A stretch of 64,000 nt of DNA from Dermacentor variabilis (lineage: Eukaryota > Arthropoda > Arachnida > Ixodida > Ixodidae): contig NC_134572.1 of NCBI RefSeq assembly GCF_050947875.1, positions 156,881,105-156,945,104 on the forward strand. The letters are read 5' to 3'. The notes under the pieces were generated by a model. The model did not search any database and was not told the DNA's origin. It worked only from the letters and a program-made list of their open reading frames with translations. A program made the position numbers and the translations under genes. Shown one piece after another: positions 1 through 11,006 of the stretch (positions within the stretch are counted from its first letter, which is position 1; each line of letters begins with the position of its first letter).

Positions 1-16
1 GCAACACCACGTTCAC

Positions 17-118
17 TACAGGCGCTTTTGTACCGCTTTGAAGCATCGAACTCGTGGCTCAGTGGTAACGTCTCCGTCTCACACTCCGGCGACCCTGGTT
101 CGATTCCCACCCAGCCCA
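17..118 (+). repeat. tRNA-derived repeat head (A and B box)
   Basis: The segment carries an RNA polymerase III A box at 55-65 and a perfect B box at 97-107, with a CTCACAC run between them as in a tRNA-Val or tRNA-Glu anticodon arm. A near-identical copy lies on the opposite strand at 36590-36710, including the flank upstream of the A box. The anticodon arm does not fold with a seven-base loop (a six-pair stem would enclose ten bases). I therefore read it as a dispersed tRNA-derived repeat and not a tRNA gene. Confidence 0.6.
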
Positions 119-169
119 TCTTGGAAGTTGCTTTTTATTTATGAAGTGCTTGCCGTGATTTATCGCTCA

Positions 170-262
170 CGGCCAACGCCGCGGACGCCGACGCCGACAC
201 CGACACCGACGCCGACGACACCGGCTTTTCTGCGACACGAGCTCCTTAACGCTATCGCGTTA
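170..262. repeat. GCCGAC-type hexanucleotide tract and small palindrome
   Basis: Positions 170-228 are an imperfect GCCGAC/ACCGAC tandem tract. Positions 246-262 form a perfect 7-bp arm palindrome (TTAACGC, four-base loop, GCGTTAA). It sits between the tRNA-derived head and the RTE scrap and may be the end of the same dispersed repeat. A 77-codon reading frame over it (Thr-Pro rich) is a by-product of the tract. Confidence 0.6.
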
Positions 263-545
263 AAATTATAGACCGATCAGCTTACTGTCCGTTGCCTGGA
301 AAGTATTTACTAAGGTAATCGCAAACAGAATCAAGAACACCTTAGACTTCTGTCAACCAAAGGACCAGGAAGGATTCCGTAAAGCTTACTCAACAATAGA
401 CCATATTCACACTATCAATCAGGTGATAGAGAAATGTGTGGAATATAACCAACCCTTATATATAGCTTTCATTGATTAAGAGAAAGCGTTTAATTCAGTC
501 AAAACCTCAGCAATCATGCAGGCACTACGGTATCAGGGTGTAGTA
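263..545 (+). pseudogene. RTE LINE reverse transcriptase fragment
   Basis: This is a fragment of an RTE-clade non-LTR retrotransposon, cut at both ends, covering RT motifs from the N-terminal 'YRPISLL' region to just after motif A. It matches the larger RTE copy at 28035-28326 base for base over long runs. In motif A a tyrosine codon has become TAA at about 477 and the following Phe-Asp is mutated, so it is dead. It lacks the 10-bp duplication that breaks the 28.2-kb copy and so shows the ancestral state there. Confidence 0.85.
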
Positions 546-689
546 GGGAGTATGCATCGGGTAAATGCGGTTGTCTAGCACGCAATTTAGGAAAGTTCGC
601 GTCTGAAGTAGTCGCCAAGTGGTGGATTGAGATTTATTTGGTGTTTTGTTTGCGAGGGGTTAGCGTAACCACTAACTGTGGTAGTGGAG

Positions 690-1200
690 GAGGATTTCTC
701 TGAAGGCGACCATTCGGTCCCGCTTGTGACCGCGATGCCAAACACGGGGCTGGTCAGGATTCGAAGACTCAGGAGAGGGATGATGCGTCCAGTGTGCTAG
801 AGCTCGCGCGGCATCGTTGATAGTTTCGTTTGCAGCCAGACCGGAGTGACTAGGGGCCTAGATGATCTGGACGCGGCGTTGCATTGAGGAGGAGTGTCAG
901 GGAGTATCGCCTTTGCTTGGGGCGCTATCACTCCTCTTGTGTAGTTGGGAATGGCCTTTGTTGAATCGCTGATGATGCAGTGTGCATTGGTAGTGGCGTA
1001 GGACAAGCGATGGCCGTTTCTTTGCCTGTTTCGGGTTGAGTGGTGAGTGTCGATGCGGTCGCGGCGAGGCGGTTTTGCGAGCCCGCGAATGTGACGACCG
1101 GCATGGAGTTTTGGTTGGGGTATTCCGCTGTGTCAACGTAGGCTACATCAGTGGCTAGGTCGTAGCGCTTTTGTAGTCCTTCTGCTCTTTCTGCAGGTCG
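690..1200 (-). pseudogene. LINE-A RNase H domain (broken)
   Basis: Minus-strand frames hold a YVDTAEYP-like start near 1130, an 'ISDS' element (ISDSTKAIPNY) near 960 and a trailing block rich in His and Arg near 700 that resembles the RNase H tails of arthropod I/R1/LOA-type LINEs. The frames 1006-797 and 1136-897 overlap and are offset. I infer RNase H from the order of motifs and from its place after RT. Confidence 0.55.
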
Positions 1201-1800
1201 CTACCGGTTGTGTTCAGGGTGCATATTGCGAGGTATGGGGGGGATAACTAGATGAGCGCGAATGTTTGCAGGGACGGGTACTTTTGGACCGAACTGGGTG
1301 GTGTAGGTTATCCCTGGGGTGCCTAGAATGTGCCTAGAATGTGCCTGCCCGGGGTGGAATTGGCGAATCGTTTGTATTGGTTAATACGCTGAGCTACAAT
1401 AAGCTCGTTTATGGCGTCGTGAATGCCAAAGGTGTCAAGTTTCTCCTTAGAGCTGGAGGTGGGAAGATGTAGGGCTTGCTTGCAAGGCCTCTTGATCATG
1501 GTATTCACTAAGGTACGGGGCGACATAGGTGATATTACTCAGACCGTAGGTGGTTACCTTATGTGTAAGGTATGTTTTCTTTCATGCTGTGATGTCGATT
1601 TGCGATGCGTGCAATGAGGCGAGCGCTTCGGTGTGCATCAGAATCTAATTGTTTGAGTATGTCCGTGCTTCTACCGTTTTCTCCGATGCGTAAACCAAGG
1701 ATACGGACGCTAGGTACTGTAGCTATGCGGTGCTGATGCACATGGAGTTCTATCTCGGGGAGGGGGGGGATGGTGAAGGTCTGCACCGCGACTTCCCCAA

Positions 1801-2482
1801 TTAGGATTGTATACAAGGAGCTCCAATTCTTGTGGGGAGCGCTCCAGGCCGTGCGGTTTTACTTATGCAACGACCTCGTTGATGGCTTGCTGCAGTGTCT
1901 TGCATGTCTCCGTTGCTGCCCGCGTTGACCCACAGGGTGATATCGTCTGCGTAGAGGCTATGCTTGAGGTTGGGGATGTTAGCTAATGCAGGCGGTAGTC
2001 CCAGGAAGGCCAAGTTAAGCAGAAAAGGGGACATAACCGATCCTTGCGGAGTGCCTTTGCTGCCGAAATGTATAATTGCCGGCTGCGACCCTCCGATGGG
2101 GATGCTGGCCGTGCGACCTGTAAGGAAATGCTTGACGTAGTTATATGTCCGGCGTACAACCTGGATTTGCGCCACTTGGTTTAGTATGGCTTTATGCGTG
2201 ACGTTATCGATGGCCTTGGTTAGGTTAAGCCCCAAGATGGCTTCTCGTGTCCAGCCTGGAGCTTCTATCGCCATCGATAATTTTGTGCTTGAGCTGAATC
2301 ATGATGTCTTCAGCACAAAGTTTAGGGCGGAAGCCAACCGTGACATCGGAGAGGAGGTCGTCGTTTATATGTTTGTGTGAGCGTGTGAGGATGACGTGTT
2401 CGTGGAGCTTTGCAAGACATGAAGTAAGGGAGATAGCGTGGAGGGTTTCGAGTAGTGGGCGCTTGGCTTCTTTGGGAATCAT
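1801..2482 (-). pseudogene. LINE-A reverse transcriptase (broken)
   Basis: Two overlapping minus-strand frames carry RT. Positions 2482-2225 hold the finger region (LHAISLTSCLAKLHEHVI, then GFRPKL). Positions 2274-1801 hold motif A (LNLTKAIDNVTHKAIL; the second acidic residue of the usual motif is kept as D, but the first Asp has become Asn), motif B (GTPQGSVMSPFL) and the catalytic YADD box near 1950. The frames are offset by at least one indel. Family knowledge: this is the polymerase domain of target-primed reverse transcription. Confidence 0.8.
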
Positions 2483-3254
2483 AATGATTTTGGCTTCTTT
2501 CTATTGTGAGGGGATGTTTCCAGTTTCCCCGTACGCGTTAAAATAAGTTGTGAGGGCTAGTATAGAATCCTCGTCTAGGTTGCGAAGCGTTTTATTAGTA
2601 ATGCCATCAGGTCCCAGGGCCGAGTTAGGGCGGAGTAGAGGATGGCTCCACGTACGTCTGCTGCTTATAAGGGTGCGTTCAGGTGGTCGTTAGCGGTGCG
2701 AGTGCATGCTGCAGCGGGTGTAGTAGGTTGAGTTCCTACGTAGCGGTCTATCAGCTCTTGACGGACTTCTGCAGCCGTGCCCGCACAGGTGTGAATAATC
2801 CTTTGCAAGTTGCGCTATTGTGTGTTCTTGCTGTTGGCCTGATCGAGGAGGCAATGGAGGATATTGCACGTTTTTAGCCGCTGAAAGCTGTATATAGAGC
2901 AATAAAGTTTTTCCTTCCTTCTTTCCACGTTTTGAGTAGGTTTGGTTGCGGTTCCAGGCTGTCGCACGTGCTATGCCAATTTAGACGAGTAAGTTGTTGT
3001 GCACTCTTCGATGTGATGGGTGAGAGTGCTAATACGTTTCCTGAGCGTTCGGTTGAGCTTGTTGTGTTTGTATCTGCGTTGCACACTGGCGGGAGCTTCC
3101 CACATATGCTATCTGCCTCCTGTGGCTTCCTAAGGCACCAATTCTGTGGCTTCGCTCGCTTCTTGCAGCAAGGATGCGACCCAATCTTCTATAGGTGGTT
3201 GTGTACCGGAGAAAGAGGTGAGGCCGCTGGCCTGCTGGAAAGCGTACCAATTCG

Positions 3255-4000
3255 TTATGCGGAGTTGACGGCTCTTGGATTTCGCTGGCCCAATCGAACT
3301 GTTTTTTGGATTAAACAGTGGTCGCTGGCCAAGTTGTCTTGATTGTTGATCCAGTGTGCCTGTGGAATTCTTTTTGCGAATGTCAAGTGCGTAGTAGTGT
3401 CTCTGCTTATGCTATTTCCCATACCAATGGGGCATGTTGGATCCGTGAGAAGAATAAGACCTAGATTTTGTCCGTCTAGACATAGTTGTCTTCCTTTTCC
3501 GTGGTCCATTGCGTATCCCAATGCGCCGCAGAAGCGTGTAGGTCCCCTTCGATGAGCAGGGGGGGGGGGGGGAGCGGGCTCCCCTGGCTACTTGATCCGT
3601 TTGGTCAAAAGTTGTAGAAACCTATGTTGTTGTTTGGGGCTGCTGCACACATTGAGGATGAAGACGCTACCTTGCGTATGCCTTGTAGACGGGATTATTT
3701 CCAGGAGATTGTGGACTGCTGTATCAATGCCTGTGTGATACTGTATAACCGGAATGTTTAGCTAAAGTAATCTGGTTAATTGGGGCTTGCGGTTATCAAC
3801 GTAAATTGCGGTGTATGACGCCTATCCCGACAGTTTAGCCGGTAATGCGATAACATCGGGGAAGCATCTGGTGCGAGCGAAATAGTGTATTGCTCTGAGT
3901 GTGCTCGTTTCCACCGGAAGCCCCGGTAGTTCCTCTGCCAAGTGCATTAGGTAACTTGTTCGGGATTACTTGCAGGCACCTTAGCCGGTACTCGAGTACG
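3255..4000 (-). pseudogene. LINE-A apurinic-type endonuclease (broken)
   Basis: Frames on the minus strand give the C-terminal half of an exonuclease/endonuclease/phosphatase-fold domain. The best segment (3521-3255) keeps an Asp-Leu/His-Leu-Thr-Phe-Ala stretch and the terminal Ser-Asp-His triad (SDHCLI), which is the hallmark active-site end of APE-type LINE endonucleases. Upstream parts (4000-3540) are scattered over frames and split by the poly-G run. This domain nicks target DNA to prime reverse transcription. It is inactive here. Confidence 0.65.
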
Positions 4001-4034
4001 GCTTCTTTAGGGGACCTGCTTTGGGACAGAGTGA

Positions 4035-5040
4035 ATGACGGTGAGCACCATGAATGACGGTGAGCACGCGGGATCAACGTCGTTGCCGCCTCCAACGTCA
4101 CCATCGACAGCTACGTCGCTGTCACCTTCGATTGTCGTTGTGCAACCCAGGGATCCTGGAACGTTCTGTGGGACCGATATCGCCGACGTTGAAGAGTGGG
4201 TGGCCATGTACGAACGCGTGAGTGGAATCAATAGATGAGACCCTACGCTTATGCTAGCTGACCCATCGTCCTACCTAAAAGGCACGGCAAAGGTGTGATA
4301 AAATAAAGACGAAAAGGAGCTAACCAGCTGGGACCAATGCGAAGAGAAAGTGACAGAGTAATTTGGCAAACCAGCCGGCAGTAAGATGGCGGCAAAGCAG
4401 GAACTGGCCTCCCGTGCCCAATCCCCTAGGTAGGCCTATCTCTCGTACATCTAGGACGTGCTGACACTTTGCCGTTAGGCCGATCACGACATGACAGAAG
4501 CTGAGAATGTCAGGCACGAGCATAAGGGAACTGCTGACGACGCGTTTAATCTGCTCATGTTCAAGAGCTGCTCTACAGTTGACGCAATCATTAAAGAGTG
4601 CCGACAATTCATGGAGGCCAAAAGCCACCGCGTCTTGCAAGCATTCGCCGGACTTCCCAATACTGCCGCAACGTCGACGTGTGACGATCAACCCGCATAG
4701 TAGTATGCGCCGCAATCACAGGACGTGGGGCGAATCGTTAGACGTGAACTGGATGCGATGGCACCTGCAGCTTTCTGCTCGGGTAGCCCTGATGGCACCA
4801 CATTTTCAGTTCCTCTCGTACAAGCCATCGTTCGCCAGGAACTTGAAAACATTGGTTTACAGTGTGTGTGCACTGTCGCCGATACCAGAGCTAACGAACG
4901 CCCTTCTATTATTTGCGCTCCACTTCGACGCTTCTCTACACATTATCGCAACGCGACTGAGTGGAAAACTGCGGACGGACAGCCGATATGTTTAAGCTGT
5001 CGCCGCGTTGGTCATTTCGCCTGATACTGTCGCAAATCGC
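4035..5040 (+). pseudogene. gypsy-2 gag with broken zinc knuckle
   Basis: A single frame (4035, 4491 and 4725 are all in phase) gives a gag-like protein. It has a Pro/Ser/Thr-rich head, a RDPGTFCGT block followed by EEWVAMYERVSG, a capsid-like helical middle, then a CCHC zinc knuckle near 4996-5030. In-frame stops occur at about 4236, 4299, 4698 and 5022. The stop at 5022 lies inside the knuckle between its His and last Cys. Gag packages the element RNA. This copy cannot make an intact protein. Confidence 0.75.
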
Positions 5041-5139
5041 GACTCTGAACACTGTGCACGCCGACCAACCTGAGCCATTTTGATGGAAATACTCGCAATG
5101 TTTCCCCACTACTGAATCTAACAGCGCCGAAAATTATCC

Positions 5140-6890
5140 TTGGAACACGTGGTACAGCCGCTCACCATCGCCGCGCGGACACCAGTCTCGTTCACCGCAA
5201 ACACGTCGACCATCTTCCCGTTCGCCTCAGCCACGTCGCCTTTCGTTCCGAGTGGCTTTTGCCGTCACCCTTTCGGAAAACTAGGAAGTGCAGCCCTCAG
5301 AGGTGCTGCTGCATTGCCGAATAGTGCAGCAAAACATCTGTCTGTGCCGACAAAGTTAAGTGTAATTGACAATAAATTTGACGGTGTAACTGTCCAAGCA
5401 CTTGTCGACACTGTAGCCCACGTATCTGTGAGGAGTGCTAGCCTACGTAGACGTTTAAAGAAGGTCCTACCAGAGCAACTGCCCGAGTGCTTCGTGAGGC
5501 CGACGGCGGCGTGCTGGTTGTTCTTGGACTGTGCGCTGCGCGTTTAATTATAGCATACCGCCCTATTTCTTCTCTCTTTGCCGTGATTCATAACTGCCCT
5601 CACGACGTTATCCATGGATTGGACTGTTTGTCCAATCATTGTGCTCTCATCGACTGCGCGACCGGCGTTCTTCAGTTAGAACTGCCTAAACTCACCGATG
5701 CTCCGACTATCGCCCCACCGCGCTTGTACTCGCTTCAAGATGTGCGTCTGTCACCCGAGGCAGTTACTCACGCCACTTTTACCGCCCAGCCAGAGGTTCC
5801 TGACAGTGAATATATGCTAAACCCCTTCGTCGACGTGCTTTTGAACCGGAACGTTGCTGTTCCGGATATATCGGTCACGGTTACTAATAACGACGTCGTT
5901 CTACCGCTTTTGAATTTCAGCCTGTGCCCTCAAGTGCTTCCGGCCGGCATGTTCTTGGCCAGCCTGTCTAGTTGTGGCGAATTTGATATTCAGAGCCTGA
6001 ATGCCGAGAGTGGCTTATTAGCACCTATTCCAGCTGACTGTTCTGATTTCTTAACGGATAACATCACGAAAATTATTGCACCTGACCTCACCTCTACACA
6101 GGCCACGGGCATACGACTTCTGCTTGAATCGTACACTGACATCTTTGATTTCGGCGACAGGCCTTTAGGCGAAACATCTGTTGTTCATCACAGTATAAAC
6201 ACTGGCGATACGAATCCTATTCGTTGGAGTCCCTATCGTGTATCGCAGGCTGAACGTCGAGTCATCGAATCAGAAGTGCACAAAATGCTCCGCAAAGGGG
6301 CCATCGATCCATCAGCCAGCCCTTGCGCTTCGCCTGTCGTCCTTGTGAAAAAGAAAGATGGTAACGGCGCTTTTTTGCGTCGATTATCACCACTTAAACA
6401 AGATCACGCGAAAAGACGTCTACCCACTATGACGCATCGATGAGGCTTTGGACTCCTTGCACGGAGCTGAATACTTCTCGTCCATCGATCTTCGATCCGG
6501 CTACTGGCATACTTCAGTTGTTGAAATGGACCGCGAGAAGACGGCCTTGATCACGCCGGATTGCTTATATCAGCTCAAAATCATGCCCTTCGGCCTTTGC
6601 AATGCTACTGGGACATTTTAACGTATGAAAGACTCTCTTCTGCAGGGCTACAAATGGACCACCCGTCTTTGTTACTTTGACGACGTTATTGTTTTTTCTC
6701 CCACGTTCGGCAGCCACCTTGTCCAACTCGCTGCAATTCTTGCGGTCTTCCGAAGACCGGCCTTCAATTGAACTCCAGGAAGTGTCGATTCGGGCGCCGT
6801 CAGATCACCGTGTTCGGAGACCTCGCTGACGCATCTGGGGTCCAACGAGATCCGGAAAAAGTTCGTGCCGTACGCACTTTCCCTCTGCAA
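5140..6890 (+). pseudogene. gypsy-2 protease and reverse transcriptase (broken)
   Basis: The aspartic protease region near 5400 reads ALVDTVAHVSV: the Asp-Thr of the active site is kept but the Gly has become Val. The long frame 5487-6443 continues through the protease-RT linker to the RT fingers (PYRVSQAERRVIE, then SPVVLVKKKDG). It shifts frame near 6365. Beyond this, other frames carry SSIDLRSGYW (motif A, intact Asp), a MPFGLCNA block and a YFDD catalytic box near 6675, with a TAA at about 6619. Sequence is lost into the inserted element at 6897. Confidence 0.8.
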
Positions 6891-6896
6891 CGTACT

Positions 6897-7878
6897 GGGG
6901 CGCTATAACGTAAAACTATTCCAAACTTTTCTATTCCATTTCTGCTATCAGCCCTCCGCGATTGGTCAAAAAAATTTTTGGACCACTCCCCTTCGCCTGT
7001 CTGTCACGCGACGTCACGAAAACCGCGATACCTCCCCATCTGATATGATGAGCACACACTGATTATGCATGATTTGACAGAAAAGAGAAAAACAGTTATT
7101 TCTGATTCAACGCCTTTTCGCCATTAGCCCCTGGCTATTGGTCAAAAGTTTTCGGGCAGCACCCACTTTACCTGCCTGTCACGCGACGTCACAAAACCGC
7201 GAAAACTCACGCGTCAAGGTGACGTGTACGCATTCAAGATGCATTAATATGCCGAACAAAACTGAATTTTCTTCTGAATAGCCGCAGCCTGCCCCGTTCC
7301 GAAACGAATAAAAGATGGCTGCCGCCGATCGCTCAGGCTCTAGCTACTCGCAGCTGCCGGATAACATGGGTTTATTTGCGTATAATAAAACTTCTTGCGT
7401 GGCCGCATAACGTTTTAGAGCACTTTCTGCACGTTTCCTACCTCGTTCTGCCAGCTCTTCTTTGCTGATGATCCCTTTTATCGTCATTCTTAGGCTTCCG
7501 TTGCATGCCGCCGCGATTTTTGACCAGCCACCGCAAGCTAAGTGAGGGAAAGCGGACCAATCGCAGACGCCGGCACCACCCTCTTCATCTGGTTATCGAT
7601 TTTCAGTGTAGTGGCTCAGCCCCATCGAATTCATCTCCACTTCATAATGCTCCTCGCCTCTTGTCAGCCAATTAGACAAGACAAGCTGCTCGGTGTCGGT
7701 AATGTTATTCGTTTTTGAAGCAAAGAAAATGACCTCCTTTGTCGAGGAGAGCGTTTGATTTATCTGTTCAGACAGCCCTGCGGGTGACAGCCCGTTTCTT
7801 GCGTCGGTGGTTATGCAATTTTGACGTCAGAAGATTGGAATAAAAACATATTGGAATAGTTTTACGTTATAGGGCCCC
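6897..7878. mobile_element. 982-bp terminal-inverted-repeat element (non-autonomous DNA transposon)
   Basis: The ends 6897-6924 and 7851-7878 are 28-bp inverted repeats differing at one base (GGGGCGCTATAACG versus GGGGCCCTATAACG). The interior has no long reading frame. It contains an imperfect direct repeat: 6960-7025 and 7136-7202 share ATTGGTCAAAA and CTGTCACGCGACGTCAC blocks. The element lies inside gypsy-2 RT, whose coding sequence resumes immediately to the right. I cannot see a clear target-site duplication, so the superfamily is open. Confidence 0.8.
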
Positions 7879-7888
7879 TGCTTCTGAC

Positions 7889-8692
7889 GTGCGCTGCTTT
7901 GTCGGCCTTTATTTTTACTTTGGCCGTTTCTTGGAAACCTTCGCCGACTTTGCTCGGCCTATGAGTGATCTTCTAAAGAAGAACACGCCATTCTCATGGG
8001 GCCCGGAGCAGGCTCACGAGTTCGCCACTCTCATCGGGTGTCTGATAACCCCTCCCATGCTTGGACACTTTGGTGCGTGTGCACCGACCGAAGTCCACAC
8101 CGGCGCAAGTGGCTATGGCATCGGCTCTATTCTCGCCCAACACCAGAATGGTACCGAGTGCGTGATATCTTACGCCAGCCGCCTGCCTTCCCCTGCCGAG
8201 AGAAATTACTCCATCACCGAGCGGGAGTACTTCGATTCAGTTTGTGCTGTCGCCATTTTCCGGCCATATTTGTACAGACGCACGTTTTCGGTCGTCACAG
8301 ACCACCACGCACTCTGCTGGCTGTCTTCCCCCCGGGACCCATCTGGACGGCTTGGTCGCTGTGCTTTGCGGCTCCAAGAATTTTAATTTAGTGCCCATTA
8401 CAAGACTGGACCCCTCCACAAGGACGCTGACGGCCTGTCACGTCATCCCGTGGATCTTTCTGTTCATGTTGCGCATGATCCGGTGACCTGCCTGATGGCT
8501 CTGACTGACATGACCGACATGCGCACTGAGCAACAACCCGATAAATCCTTACAGTCCATCATCGCCAGAGTGCTATCTGGCTGCACCGCCGGCACATGCC
8601 GCTTGTTCGCACTGCATGACGGCGTCCTCTACTGCCGCAATATCAACCCTGACGACACTGAGTTGCTCCTTGTCATTCCTCGTCCTCTATGA
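7889..8692 (+). pseudogene. gypsy-2 RT thumb and RNase H (broken)
   Basis: The frame 7889-8386 begins with the 'RCFVGLYFYFGRF' thumb block, passes KNTPFSWGPEQ and continues into RNase H. The usual catalytic Asp position reads TGASGYGIGS (Asp appears replaced). SYASRLPSPAERNYS and VVTDHHALCWL follow, both standard Ty3/gypsy RNase H blocks. After a shift near 8385 the frame 8450-8692 continues into the RNase H-integrase linker (TDMTDMRTEQQ). RNase H removes the RNA strand during reverse transcription. Confidence 0.8.
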
Positions 8693-8802
8693 CCCGTCGT
8701 TCTCGAACAACTTCATGATACACCGATGGTGTACCCTTTGGAGTGTTGCGTACATACGACCGCGTACGCCGCCGGTTCTTATGACTGTGTCTCTAGCACT
8801 CT

Positions 8803-9700
8803 ATGCATTGTTATGTCGCAACTTCTAAATTGTGTCAGCGCCGGATAAAACCTCCCCTGGCGGCTGTCGGACGACTCCATCCCATTGATGTTCCCTATGA
8901 GCCGTTCTTTCCCGTAGGCCTTGACGTGCTTGGCCCTTTTCCGACAAAGACACGAGGGAACAAGTGGATCGCCATCGATACTGATTACGCGACACGCTAC
9001 GCGATAACAAAGGCGTTGCCGACTAGTTGTGCAGCTGACGTCACCGATTTTTTCCTCCACGACGTCACTCTCCACCACGGTGGACCTCGACAGTTACTTA
9101 CAGACCGCGGCTGCTCGTTCTAGTTTCGAGTGGTCGACGACCTCCTCCGCTCTTGTGCCACTGAGGATAACCTGTCCACCGCCTACCACCAACAAACGAA
9201 CGGTCTTACGGAACGTCTCCACCGAACAATCACAGAGATGCTATCGATGTACGTCTCCAACGATCACCGCGACTGGGACGCCATGCTGGCTGACGTGACG
9301 TTCGTGTGTAGCTCGTCTCGACATGAAACCGCACGATATTCACCCTTTTGTATCTTCTATGGTCGCGGCCCCGCACTGCCGTTTGGCACCATCGCCCTTC
9401 TGTGCCCCGTGTTGCAACTGAGTACGCCCGTGAATTCAACGATCGCGCTCACATGGTACGTCAGTTTGCCCGATCAGGTTTATTAGCTTCGCAGCATATA
9501 CAAAACGAGCGTTACAACCTTTGCATTGCGATATTAAGTTCGCACCAGGTGCTTGGGTGCTCCTCTGGTCACCATATTGTCGGGTTGGATTCTCCCAGAA
9601 GGTTCTCTCTCGCTAGACAGGGCCTTGTGAAGTCTTACGCAAATATAACGACTTAAATTACGAGATTTCACCGCTACACTTTGATGCAACCTCAAGTGAG
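8803..9700 (+). pseudogene. gypsy-2 integrase (broken)
   Basis: The frame 8803-9123 carries the end of the zinc-binding HHCC region (KLCQRRIKPPL), the first catalytic Asp (VGLDVLGPFP) and the second (LLTDRG). A stop follows at 9121. The frame 9130-9486 has the third motif (TNGLTERLHRT, intact Glu) and the tail block YSPFCIFYGRGPALPF. Further C-terminal pieces sit in other frames up to about 9700. Integrase inserts the cDNA. All three acidic residues are visible but never in one open frame. Confidence 0.85.
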
Positions 9701-9800
9701 ACGCCTGTTGACGTTGTACACGTTTCGCGCTGAAGCCATACTTCCTTCGCAATTCTTCGCCTGCCATGCGCTGAGACCGCGCTTCGCCAGCCGGGGGTCC

Positions 9801-9953
9801 TGTTACGGAAGGATGAAAGAAGAGAGAGGACGAAGAAGATCAGAGACGCTGGCTGCTGAGCGTTGTTGGTGGCCAGCCATCTTAACTACTCTGACTAATC
9901 CTGTATATATAATGTAAATAGAGTTTTTCTATACTCTGAACAACCCCGTAACA
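9801..9953 (+). repeat. gypsy-2 3' LTR with preceding polypurine tract
   Basis: The LTR starts TGTTACGGAA and ends CCCCGTAACA, so it has TG...CA termini and a longer inverted pair (TGTTACGG / CCGTAACA). A G-rich tract (CCGGGGGTCC) lies immediately before it, as expected of a polypurine primer. It contains a TATA-like CTGTATATATAATG near 9901. At 153 bp it is short for the group. No second copy is in the window. Confidence 0.7.
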
Positions 9954-10256
9954 ATATATAGCTTTCACTGTAAAAGAAACTCCTGTTGGGTAGTATCGAG
10001 AGGAAGAGCGAGGTGGCGTGAAATAAAACAACGACCAATAGGTGCGGGTATGAACATTCGCTGTTATCGAAGGAGCTGTGTGCGACTTGTTCATCAAGGC
10101 AAATGTTTGCTACCCACTGCAAGCGTTGTGCATGGCACATGTAAATGGCTACAAATGCAGCGCTTCAACTGGCAGCTCAGCAGCTGCGTTTTAAGAATTG
10201 AGGCCAGCCGCGGTACAGCCCGCCAATTTTACATGGAGCCGCTCACACAAGCCGTT
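9954..10256. other. No recognisable gene
   Basis: This is AT-rich flank of gypsy-2 with only short chance reading frames on both strands. I see no repeat boundary or RNA feature. Confidence 0.5.
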
Positions 10257-11006
10257 TTATTTATTTGTTTATTTATTTATCATATCCTCAAGGTACGGTT
10301 GTACATTGCAGAGGGGAGGGGCAAAGTAAGTAAATACAGAGGCAATCACAAAATAAGGAGGGAAGGCAACAACATGGCAAAAAACATCGTATACAAAACA
10401 AGAATGGTAAATAGAAACTTGTGAGCGTGACAAAAATACATGGCGGAACAAAATAAAGAAAGGAAAGAACATACGATATAAAAGTACAAGCAATAATGTA
10501 AAACACTGGCATAAAAGCAGTTCTTATACAGAACAAGCAAACGCAACAATTATTTATAACATGAAGCTTTGAAGTGTGCTTTTAAAGTTATTGGTGTCAA
10601 TAATGCTTGTAAGTAATGCGGGTAAGTTATTCCAATCTTTGCTCGTTTGGGGAAGAAATGAGTATGAAAAGCGGACGGTGTTGCAGTGCGGAATGTTTAC
10701 CTTTTGGCGGTGGTCTATGCGAGATGAAATGTATGGTGGTGGTTGGACAAAGATAGAGCGTAAATAAGTGTTATGGTAGTAGATTTTATGGAAAAGACAT
10801 ATGCGAGATAGTTTTCTACGGGTTGATAACAGCGGGAGGTGAAGGAGAGCTTTCATGTTAGTGACACTCGCAGTTCTTTGGTAGTTGGTGAGAATGAAAC
10901 GGGCTGATCGATTCTGTATTGCCTCTAGAGAGTGTATGAGGGTGTCATGACCGGGGTCCCATACTGATGACGCGTACTCTAGTTTAACATGCCTTTTAGG
11001 CTGCAA
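10257..11006 (-). mobile_element. 3' end of a CR1/Jockey-like LINE with (ATAA)n tail
   Basis: The minus-strand frame 11006-10554 is the C-terminal end of a non-LTR RT protein. It starts at LEYASSVWDPG, followed by LIHSLEAIQNRSARFI, and ends in a FKSTLQSFML stop-terminated tail. This thumb and C-terminal block is typical of CR1/Jockey-like ORF2 proteins. It is followed by a 3' UTR ending in an (ATAA)n-like tract at about 10257-10280. The frame is open for 150 codons but 5'-truncated before motif C, as expected from incomplete target-primed reverse transcription. Confidence 0.75.

Larger units (their letters stand above)
560..4015 (-). mobile_element. LINE-A: decayed RNase H-bearing non-LTR retrotransposon
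   Basis: Read on the minus strand this is the ORF2 region of a non-LTR retrotransposon in the order endonuclease (about 4000-3255), reverse transcriptase (about 2900-1800) and RNase H (about 1200-690). The 5' end is lost where gypsy-2 begins at about 4020. The 3' end is lost where the RTE scrap ends at about 545. Many stops and frameshifts interrupt every domain. The RT resembles that of LINE-B at 43 kb, with the same YADD context followed by Thr-Leu-Trp-Val, so the two are probably one lineage. A poly-G run at 3551-3564 interrupts the endonuclease. Confidence 0.8.
4031..9953 (+). mobile_element. gypsy-2: Ty3/gypsy LTR retrotransposon, 5'-truncated
   Basis: The plus strand shows gag, a zinc knuckle, protease, RT, RNase H and integrase in Ty3/gypsy order, followed by a 153-bp 3' LTR. 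There is no 5' LTR or primer-binding site: the gag start abuts LINE-A. The start region has a 19-bp tandem duplication (4031-4068) around the initiating ATG. Stops and indels occur throughout. A 982-bp terminal-inverted-repeat element interrupts RT at 6897-7878; the flanking pol sequence resumes directly after it. Confidence 0.85.

Noticed and set aside
17..118. Functional tRNA-Val gene
   Set aside because: A/B boxes fit, but the anticodon arm does not close with seven bases and the unit is dispersed with upstream flank.
38..271. 77-codon plus-strand frame with a Thr-Pro repeat
   Set aside because: It runs through a tRNA-like repeat and a GCCGAC tract; the periodic protein is a by-product.
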